A stretch of 33,898 nucleotides of DNA. Source: Pseudomonadota bacterium. Its GTDB lineage: Bacteria > Pseudomonadota > Alphaproteobacteria > Rhizobiales > Xanthobacteraceae. The stretch is from positions 1 through 33,898 of the forward strand of contig JACQAE010000173.1 in NCBI GenBank assembly GCA_016195095.1, in the 5' to 3' direction. Both the position numbers and the translations under genes were made by a program. Positions 25,816 through 31,240 of this stretch are shown here, piece after piece. The first letter of the stretch is position 1; the number at the start of each line of letters is the position of its first letter. The notes beneath the pieces were generated by a model that was given only the letters and a program-made list of their open reading frames with translations, was not told the DNA's origin and did no database searches.

Positions 25816-26160
25816 ATCGCGGCGTCCGCGGCCGCAGAACACCTCGTAGACGGCGCCAACGATCACGCGCGCGTCCTCGCTGGCAAGGCTGTAATAGATC
25901 GTCTTGCCGTCGCGCCGCGTCGTCACCAGGCCCTCCAGGCGCAGGCGCGCCAATTGCTGCGACACGGTCGGCTGGCGCAGATCGAGCACGTCCTCGAGGT
26001 CGGATACCGATTTCTCTCCCTCGGCGAGAATGCACAGGATCATCAGCCGGTTTTCGTGCGCCAGCGTCTTGAGGAAATCGGCCGCGCGCGCCGCCTTGTC
26101 GGCCATGCGTTCAGGGAGCGTTTCGCTCGCTCTGAGGTGCCTGGTGCGGGCTTGTGTCAT
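25813..26160 (-). CDS. soxR: ArsR-family sulfur-responsive repressor SoxR (BigR/SqrR type)
   Basis: This is a 115-residue winged-helix repressor. The recognition region is LEDVLDLRQPTVSQQLARLRLEGLV and the wing is TRRDGKTIYYSLA. Two cysteines, Cys43 and Cys109, are 66 residues apart, the same spacing as the pair in SqrR (41/107) and BigR (42/108) that form a tetrasulfide or disulfide on exposure to persulfides. There are no metal-site Cys as in ArsR/SmtB, so it should sense sulfane sulfur, not metal. ATG 26160 is preferred to an in-frame TTG four codons upstream. It lies 18 bp after soxS in one unit. This SoxR is unrelated to the MerR-family redox regulator of the same name. Confidence 0.9.
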   Translation of the reverse strand: MTQARTRHLRASETLPERMADKAARAADFLKTLAHENRLMILCILAEGEKSVSDLEDVLDLRQPTVSQQLARLRLEGLVTTRRDGKTIYYSLASEDARVIVGAVYEVFCGRGRRD

Positions 26161-26178
26161 GGACAATCCCAATTGCCG

Positions 26179-26628
26179 TCAGCGAACCGAGACGCGCGGC
26201 GCGGCGTCGGTGCGTGCCTGGACTCGCTCATTGCGCCGAAGCTCCAGCTTCTCGAACAGGACCGAAAGAAGGCCCCAGAAATGGTCCTCGCCAGGATAAC
26301 CGCGGATGCGCCCGACTTCCCTGCCGGCATTGACAAGCACGAATACCGGCGTAAAGCGCTCGACGACGATGGCGTCAAGGTCGCGCGGAATGGCGCGCGT
26401 GATATCGACGCGACGCAGCGGCGCCAGGCGCGCCATCTCGGTCTTTTCATATTTCGGCGCGACCTCGCGATCGAAGGCCGCGCACCACGGGCATCCCGGT
26501 CGGTCGAACATGACCAATTGCGCGGCGCGCGCCAGGCCCGCCGACGCCACGAATACAATAGCCGCCACGGCGCCGTGCACAACGTGCCGGCGCCAAACGG
26601 CGCATCCTTGAACCGTCCAACGCATCAT
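26179..26628 (-). CDS. soxS: Periplasmic thioredoxin-like protein SoxS
   Basis: This is a 149-residue exported thioredoxin. It has an N-terminal hydrophobic signal (HGAVAAIVFVASAGLARAA), then QLVMFDRPGCPWCAAFDREVAPKYEKT with the active-site pair Cys46-Pro-Trp-Cys49, and FTPVFVLVNAGREVGRIRGYPGEDHFW containing the cis-Pro (Pro94). SoxS of Paracoccus-type clusters keeps SoxY active by reducing adducts on its swinging-arm cysteine. The first of two adjacent ATG codons at 26628 is used. It is followed after 18 bp by soxR; the cytochrome/thiol partner gene soxV is not next to it. Confidence 0.85.
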   Translation of the reverse strand: MMRWTVQGCAVWRRHVVHGAVAAIVFVASAGLARAAQLVMFDRPGCPWCAAFDREVAPKYEKTEMARLAPLRRVDITRAIPRDLDAIVVERFTPVFVLVNAGREVGRIRGYPGEDHFWGLLSVLFEKLELRRNERVQARTDAAPRVSVR

Positions 26629-26653
26629 TAAAATAGCCCGCAGTCTGGCGTGC

Positions 26654-26683
26654 AGCATAGCACAAGGTGGGGATTTTTGTCGA
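26654..26683 (-). promoter_or_regulatory. Candidate sigma-70 promoter for soxS-soxR
   Basis: On the minus strand, TCGACA (26683-26678) and TATGCT (26659-26654) are separated by 18 bp, with an extended-10 TGC before TATGCT, placed about 25 bp upstream of the soxS start. No ATTC/GAAT operator is obvious over it. The call is a pattern match only. Confidence 0.3.
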
Positions 26684-26706
26684 TGCAACAAGCGGGCCGG
26701 GGCGAA

Positions 26707-27429
26707 TCAACCGAATCTGAACGTCATGAGGCGGTCAAACGAACGCAATTCAATGAGAATGCGGTGCAACAGCTGGTTATCGGCGTCGGCCGCCGCCTTG
26801 CCGATCAGGCCCGCCGAGGCGAGCGCGCCGTCGAACAGGCGGCGAAACTCGCCGGCGCCGCTGATCGCGGCCGGCGCCACGCGCTCGCAACGGCGCAGAA
26901 TCGACATATAGGCGGCCGTCTTATCGGCAATGTCGCCGCGCGCTTGGGCGGCGTTCCAGTCCGGCGGCGACTCGTCAAAGGCGAGGAGGGGGCGCATAGC
27001 CGCATTGGCGTCAAGCACGCAATCGGCCAAGACCTCGATCTTGCCGGCGCGGCGCATGGCGGAGAGCGACTGGCGGATGGCCTCGAGCGACGCGGCGGCG
27101 GCGTCGCTGCGCCCCATGTCGAGCATCAGGAGCGCGGCGACCACGCGGGTCGGCACGTCCACCATCATGGCGACGAATCGGTCATTGTCGCGCAAGGCGG
27201 GATGCCGCGCGCCGCCGAACTGGCTCGCCAGCGCTCCCCAGGCGTCGCGCATGCGCTCGAGTTCGAGCGCCGCGAGATCGACATTGGCGTTCCTGAGGTA
27301 GCCGAGGGCGACGCGGTTATGCGCGGCCGCGCGCTCGACCGCGGCGTGGAAATCGGCGAGTTCATCGGCGCCGGCCGCGGCGTTGAGCGCAAGCCACATG
27401 GTGGCCGCGAGAATGCCGCCGAGGATCAT
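26707..27429 (-). CDS. Exported helical protein in the sox cluster, unknown function
   Basis: This is a 240-residue protein with a signal peptide (MILGGILAATMWLALNAAAGADE, cut near residue 20-22). The rest is predicted helical, with no CxxCH haem motif and no CxxC; the two cysteines are Cys137 (VLADCVLDANAAM) and Cys181 (ILRRCERVAP). Notable segments are NRVALGYLRNANVDLAALELERMRD, then SLEAIRQSLSAMRRAGKI and the C-terminal HRILIELRSFDRLMTFRFG. I recall similar hypothetical proteins in Bradyrhizobium-like genomes but can name no function. A TTG at 27495 would add 22 residues rich in Arg. It is upstream of soxS-soxR on the same strand (78 bp) and divergent from soxW, so a Sox accessory role is inferred. 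Confidence 0.75.
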   Translation of the reverse strand: MILGGILAATMWLALNAAAGADELADFHAAVERAAAHNRVALGYLRNANVDLAALELERMRDAWGALASQFGGARHPALRDNDRFVAMMVDVPTRVVAALLMLDMGRSDAAAASLEAIRQSLSAMRRAGKIEVLADCVLDANAAMRPLLAFDESPPDWNAAQARGDIADKTAAYMSILRRCERVAPAAISGAGEFRRLFDGALASAGLIGKAAADADNQLLHRILIELRSFDRLMTFRFG

Positions 27430-27527
27430 GTGACGCGTCGCCCGTCGCGAATGCAAGCGGGTCAGCCATGCGGGCGGCGACTGCGACAGGGCCAATACCA
27501 GATCATGGTCAATATGGGGTCAACACA

Positions 27528-28100
27528 ATGCTCAACCGTCGCACATTGCTGATCGGGGCTGGTGCCGCGTCATGCGGCTTGGGCGCCAGCGGTCCGGCCG
27601 CCGCGGCCCCCGTGTTGGGCGAGGACGGGCTTTACCACCAGCCCTGGTTTATCGAGAGCTTTCTTGAACTGGGCGACGATATCGAGACCGCGCGCAAGGC
27701 CGGGAAGCGGCTTGCCGTCATCTGGGAACTCAAGGGCTGTCCCTATTGCAAGGAAACGCATTTCGTCAATTTTGCGCGTCCCGATATTGCCGCCTATATC
27801 AAGGCCAATTTCGACGTGCTCCAGCTCAACATGATCGGCGCGCGCATGGTGACCGATGTCGACGGAACGCAGATATCGGAGAAGGCGCTTGCCGGCAAAT
27901 ATGGCGTGCGTTTTTCGCCGACGGTGCAGTTCTTCCCGGAATCGGCGGCCGGGCTGCGCGATAAGCCGGTGAAGGAGCGCGAGGTCGCGCGCGCGACCGG
28001 CTATCTGCGCCCGGACGATTTTCTCGCCATGTTCCGTTTTGTGCGCGAGCGCGCTTACGTCGGCGGGAGTTTCCGTGATTTTCTGCGCGCCGCCCACTAG
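27528..28100 (+). CDS. soxW: Periplasmic thioredoxin SoxW
   Basis: This is a 190-residue exported thioredoxin-fold protein. The N-terminus MLNRRTLLIGAGAASCGLGA looks like a Tat-type signal with twin arginine, cut after AAAA at about 27. The fold shows KRLAVIWELKGCPYCKETHFV with active site Cys71-Pro-Tyr-Cys74 and GVRFSPTVQFFP with the cis-Pro (Pro131). SoxW homologues are reduced by SoxV and support SoxAX/SoxY maturation or thiol balance. The ATG at 27528 has only a weak ribosome site (GGGG). It is divergent from the unknown gene, and an intrinsic terminator follows it. Confidence 0.82.
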   Translation: MLNRRTLLIGAGAASCGLGASGPAAAAPVLGEDGLYHQPWFIESFLELGDDIETARKAGKRLAVIWELKGCPYCKETHFVNFARPDIAAYIKANFDVLQLNMIGARMVTDVDGTQISEKALAGKYGVRFSPTVQFFPESAAGLRDKPVKEREVARATGYLRPDDFLAMFRFVRERAYVGGSFRDFLRAAH

Positions 28101-28221
28101 CGCATAACCGCGTGCGAAATGCGGCCTCTCCTTTTCGGGCACATGTCTCGCGCGCGCGCTTGACCTCGCGCAAAAGGCCTGCGCTGGCGCGCAATCTTGG
28201 TCCTGCTCACCGATGCGTTAA

Positions 28222-28256
28222 CGCCCCCGGTCGGGCTACGACCAGGGGCGCTTTTT
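28222..28256 (+). terminator. Rho-independent terminator after soxW
   Basis: The 12-bp stem CGCCCCCGGTCG / CGACCAGGGGCG has one mismatch, a 5-base loop and a CTTTTT tail on the plus strand. It ends 36 bp before the soxX stop, so it would insulate soxW from reading into soxX antisense. On the minus strand the tail is not T-rich. Confidence 0.85.
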
Positions 28257-28291
28257 GTAACGTCAAGCCGCGATCAGGCGCGCGGCGCCGA

Positions 28292-28933
28292 TCACTTGCC
28301 GGTGTTGACCGGACTTTCCGGGCTCATCAGCAGCGCGACCGCGTCCGTGATCTGCTCGATGGTCAGGATCTTGTTCTTGCCGAAACGCGGCATGTTGGAA
28401 CAAGGAAAGGCCGAGTGCGAGTCGTAGATCTTCTCGTAGGCCAGCTTGACGTCGGCTTCCTTGAACCCGCGCAGCTTGCCGTAATCGAGCAGGCTCGGGC
28501 CGAGCGTGCCGAAGCTGACTTCCTTGCGCGTCAACTGGTGGCAGGCATAGCAATTGCCGCCATTGGCGCGCCGCGCTGGATAATCTGAGAAGCGCAGGCC
28601 GTAGCCCGACTGCGCCAGCGCCTCGCCCTTTTTCCAGTCGCCCATGAACTTGCCGTCGGCGGGATACTCGATGGCGGCCTTCTCGCGCTTCTGGATCGTT
28701 TCCGCGAGCGCCTTTGGCGGCGCGTTGTGATGCGCCGAGCATTCCTTCATCGTCGCGTCCTGGGTCAGGCGCGACTCCCAGTCGGCCGGGGCCGTCGGGA
28801 AGGCGGCCTTGACCACGGCGTCGACGCGCGCGTCAGGTATTTTCGGCGCTTGCTGGGCGAACGCCGCCGGCGTTGCAAACGCCACCGTCGCGAGCGGGAA
28901 CAGCGCGGTCGCGAAAAGTCTTGCGATGTGCAT
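28292..28933 (-). CDS. soxX: SoxX, monohaem c-type cytochrome subunit
   Basis: This 213-residue SoxX forms SoxAX with SoxA, the enzyme that oxidatively couples thiosulfate to SoxY. A signal peptide ends near AFAQ (residue 27). Haem binding is at CYACH (Cys128, Cys131, His132); the distal ligand is probably Met181 in CSNMPRFG. GTLGPSLLDYGKLRGF and ILTIEQITDAVALLMSPESPVN are conserved in SoxX. Cys65 (KECSAHH) and Cys178 lie outside the haem motif and could pair. It follows soxA by 18 bp on the same strand. Confidence 0.95.
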   Translation of the reverse strand: MHIARLFATALFPLATVAFATPAAFAQQAPKIPDARVDAVVKAAFPTAPADWESRLTQDATMKECSAHHNAPPKALAETIQKREKAAIEYPADGKFMGDWKKGEALAQSGYGLRFSDYPARRANGGNCYACHQLTRKEVSFGTLGPSLLDYGKLRGFKEADVKLAYEKIYDSHSAFPCSNMPRFGKNKILTIEQITDAVALLMSPESPVNTGK

Positions 28934-28951
28934 GGCTCGTTTCCTTTCGCG

Positions 28952-29776
28952 TCAGCGCTTGAGGCCGGGCGCGGCGATTTCGCCGCCGCTGGCCACTTTC
29001 GTGAGATAGGAGATGAGGGCGACGGTTGCTTCCGAACCGAGCCGGGCTTCCGGCATGCGCATCTGCCAATAGCAGTCATAGACGCGATGCTGCATGGTCA
29101 TGACATGCGCGTTGGAGACGCGATAAGCCGGCCATTCGCCAACGACTTCCTTGGCTTCCTTGGAGTCGGCGAGGAAGGGAAGGCCCTGCAGCCGGATGCG
29201 CAGCCCCGACGCCGCGTGGCAGGTCGAACAGGAAAAATCGAACGGGCCCGAGCGTCGGAAGAACAGCGTCTCGCCAAGCGCGACCGCATCTTTCTCCTTG
29301 GCGAGGGCGAATTTGGCGGAATATTTCATGCCGCTCGACTTGCTCGCGACATAGGTCGCGATGGCGCCGAGGTCGCCGACCGGGCGCCCACCGCCTGGAT
29401 AGGGTTTCTTGACGAGGTCGGCGGCGTTGAGCCCCTGGATTTTTTCCATGCACCACAGGATGCGCGTCTCCACGTCCATGACGCGATCCGCGTCGGCGAA
29501 ATATCGCGGCATTTCGGCGAAGGCGCCATCCACCTTGCCCGGCCCCTTGCCGAGGTCGCAGGTTTCAAGCGACGCTTTGCGTGGCCCGCCCGCGGTGCGC
29601 CATAATGTCTCACCACGGTCGGCGTCGAGCAGCCCCGGATTGCTCCAGGGATCCTCCTTGAGCATCTGGCGGTATTTCTCGATCCCCTTTTCCGTATCGG
29701 TGTCCTGGGCGATCGCGGCGGATGCGCTGACGATCACCGCGCAAAACGCCGCACGCAATATCGACCTCGTTCTCAC
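28952..29776 (-). CDS. soxA: SoxA, c-type cytochrome subunit of SoxAX (monohaem form)
   Basis: This is a 274-residue catalytic subunit of SoxAX. The signal peptide ends after IAQ. One CxxCH is present, CSTCH (Cys183, Cys186, His187). The catalytic haem ligand is Cys235 in RVYDCYWQMR, where a cysteine persulfide is expected. At the site of the first haem in dihaem SoxA there is only ETCDLG (Cys73), and LWCMEKIQG (Cys109) could form its disulfide partner, so this is a monohaem SoxA as in Starkeya. Length and other motifs (AYRVSNAHVMTMQHRV) are normal. It is the first gene of soxAX, divergent from soxYZBC across 555 bp. Confidence 0.95.
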   Translation of the reverse strand: MRTRSILRAAFCAVIVSASAAIAQDTDTEKGIEKYRQMLKEDPWSNPGLLDADRGETLWRTAGGPRKASLETCDLGKGPGKVDGAFAEMPRYFADADRVMDVETRILWCMEKIQGLNAADLVKKPYPGGGRPVGDLGAIATYVASKSSGMKYSAKFALAKEKDAVALGETLFFRRSGPFDFSCSTCHAASGLRIRLQGLPFLADSKEAKEVVGEWPAYRVSNAHVMTMQHRVYDCYWQMRMPEARLGSEATVALISYLTKVASGGEIAAPGLKR

Positions 29777-29909
29777 GGATTGGTTCCTCCCGGTGCGTAT
29801 TGATGTCCTGCCCGGTCCCCGCTTTCCGATCGTGGTCGGATCGACGCCAGGAATCCGAAGCGAACCGCGCTTTCCGTCCCGCCGCGAAAATCTGCCCCAG
29901 GATCATCCA

Positions 29910-29924
29910 TGCAGATCATCTGCA
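29910..29924. promoter_or_regulatory. 15-bp palindrome upstream of soxA
   Basis: TGCAGAT-C-ATCTGCA is a perfect inverted repeat with a single central base, 134 bp upstream of the soxA start, and is flanked by CATG/GATC-rich direct repeats. It may be an operator. It is unlike the ATTC-N8-GAAT site near soxC. Confidence 0.35.
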
Positions 29925-30159
29925 CGCATGATCGCGGCTGCAGCACTGGTCACGTCGGGCCGGCGAAAATTAATTGCATTTTCGACTGTGCCCGTCTAGA
30001 TACTTATCAAGAAATGTATATGTTTTGCGGCGGCGATCTTGGAAAAACTTCGGCTTCGGTCCAAGCGACATGACGCGGAACGCTTCCTCTGATGCATGCG
30101 CCAAACTCGATGTGCGCGTGATGTCATACGCACGACGTCGTATGCGCAACGTCGCATCA

Positions 30160-30173
30160 TTGACCTTGATCAA
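30160..30173. promoter_or_regulatory. FNR/FixK-type box (TTGA-N6-TCAA)
   Basis: TTGACCTTGATCAA fits the FixK/FNR consensus TTGA-N6-TCAA exactly and the stricter TTGAT-N4-ATCAA with one change. The flanks extend the symmetry (CCTTGATCAAGG is a perfect 12-bp palindrome at 30164-30175). It is 159 bp before the soxY start and 34 bp before the tandem repeats. The match is short, so chance cannot be excluded. Confidence 0.45.
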
Positions 30174-30206
30174 GGTGGCGTTTTGATCGAGGTCGCACGA
30201 TGGACT

Positions 30207-30300
30207 TTGAACGATAGACCTTGAACGATAGACGTTGAACGATAGACCTTGAACGATAGACCTTGAACGATAGACCTTGAACGATAGACGTTGAACGATA
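30207..30300. repeat. 14-bp tandem repeat array (7 copies) upstream of soxY
   Basis: Seven copies of TTGAACGATA start at 30207, 30221, 30235, 30249, 30263, 30277 and 30291, exactly 14 bp apart. They are joined by GACC or GACG (unit TTGAACGATAGACC/G); the last is followed by AATG. The array ends 31 bp before the soxY ATG. Each unit contains TTGAAC, which resembles a -35 hexamer. The period is not a multiple of three and no gene is read through it. Confidence 0.97.
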
Positions 30301-30331
30301 AATGCGATGATCGCCTAGGGGAGGTGTTGAC

Positions 30332-30790
30332 ATGAGCTGTGGTCTGGATCGTCGGCAGGTGTTGGCGTTCGGCGGCGGGGCGTTGGCGGTGGCGGCGTTT
30401 GGCTTTTCGGTCGGGCCGGCCAACGCGGCCAATGACGCCGCGGAGCTGATCGCGAAATTCACCGGCGGCAAGCAGGCAACAACCGGCAAGGTCAAGCTCG
30501 ATCTTCCCGAGATCGCCGAGAACGGTAATACCGTTCCCATGACCTTTTCGGTGGAAAGCCCGATGACGGAAAGTTCCTACGTTTCGGAAGTGCTGGTCGT
30601 CGCCGATGAGAATCCGCGCGGCGGCATCGCGCACTTCCATTTTTCGCCGGCAAGCGGCGTGGCGGAGGCCAATACCCGCATCCGCTTGGCCAAGACGCAG
30701 AATATCATCGCCGTGGCCAAGATGAATGACGGCTCGTTTTTCACGGCCACCAAGCAGGTGAAGGTCACGATCGGCGGCTGCGGCGGCTGA
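30332..30790 (+). CDS. soxY: SoxY, sulfur carrier subunit
   Basis: This 152-residue carrier holds thiosulfate-derived sulfur on a C-terminal swinging arm. The N-terminal DRRQVLAFGGGALAVAAFGFSVGPANA is a Tat-type signal cut after ANA (residue 32). The last residues are GGCGG with the carrier Cys150. The Ig-like body has ENGNTVPMTFSVESPM and HFHFSPASGVAEANTRIRLAKTQNIIAVAKMNDGSF. A strong ribosome site GGGGAGG lies 8 bases before the ATG. soxZ follows after 41 bp. Expression is likely governed by the array and box upstream. Confidence 0.97.
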   Translation: MSCGLDRRQVLAFGGGALAVAAFGFSVGPANAANDAAELIAKFTGGKQATTGKVKLDLPEIAENGNTVPMTFSVESPMTESSYVSEVLVVADENPRGGIAHFHFSPASGVAEANTRIRLAKTQNIIAVAKMNDGSFFTATKQVKVTIGGCGG

Positions 30791-30831
30791 TCGTTATCGT
30801 CACGGCACAACATCCGCTTCGGGAGACGGAC

Positions 30832-31158
30832 ATGGCGGTCAAACCGCGTATCAAGTTGGACAAGAAAGAGGCTAAGAAGGGCGACCTCGTCGAGGTCAAG
30901 GCGCTTGTTGCGCATATCATGGAATCGGGCCAGCGGCGCGACGGCAAGGGCGAAGTCATTCCGCGCAAGATCCTCAACAAGTTCGAGGCGACGGTGAATG
31001 GCAAGCCGGTATTTTCCGCCGAATTCGAGCCGGCGATCGCCGCCAATCCTTATATTCAGTTCAAGTTCAAGGCGACGGAATCCGGCCCGGTCGTTCTGAC
31101 CTGGACCGACGACGACGGCACCAAGATCGTCGGCGAGGAGAAGATCACCGTCAATTGA
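30832..31158 (+). CDS. soxZ: SoxZ, sulfur carrier partner subunit
   Basis: This is a 108-residue Ig-fold protein that forms the SoxYZ heterodimer and docks the other Sox enzymes. It reads AVKPRIKLDKKEAKKGDLVEVKALVAHIMESGQRRD, then VIPRKILNKFEATVNGKPVFSAEF and YIQFKFKATESGPVVLTWTDDDG, matching SoxZ throughout. It has no signal peptide, as expected, since it is exported bound to SoxY through Tat. GGGAGA lies just before the ATG. soxB follows after 82 bp. Confidence 0.97.
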   Translation: MAVKPRIKLDKKEAKKGDLVEVKALVAHIMESGQRRDGKGEVIPRKILNKFEATVNGKPVFSAEFEPAIAANPYIQFKFKATESGPVVLTWTDDDGTKIVGEEKITVN

Positions 31159-31240
31159 TGCTCCGCATCGCGGTGATCGTGCCCCACGCGGCGACGACGG
31201 CTCATGGATTGCCGTTTTCGCGAACCCGTGGGGATCGCTC

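Larger units (their letters stand above)
29777..30331. other. soxA-soxY divergent control region
   Basis: This 555-bp gap holds several palindromes and no convincing gene. The following are visible: TGCAGAT-C-ATCTGCA at 29910-29924; GAAAAT-N7-ATTTTC at 29965-29983; CATACG-N8-CGTATG at 30125-30144 inside a larger imperfect palindrome bounded by TGATG/CATCA (30119-30159); a TTGA-N6-TCAA box at 30160; and seven tandem repeats at 30207-30300. The part from about 29965 to 30300 is visibly AT-richer than the flanking genes. Start sites of transcription for soxAX and soxYZB should lie here. Confidence 0.75.

Noticed and set aside
26746-26758. ATTC-N5-GAAT as a SoxR site near soxS
   Set aside because: The spacing is 5 and not 8, and it lies inside the 3' end of the unknown gene without further symmetry.
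29970-30173. 67-residue minus-strand reading frame in the soxA-soxY gap
   Set aside because: It needs a TTG start inside the FixK-like box, lacks the strong GC third-position bias of real genes here, and matches no family I know. Likely chance in AT-richer DNA.
30207-30300. CRISPR array
   Set aside because: The repeats are 14 bp with fixed 4-bp linkers; there are no unique spacers and no cas genes nearby.
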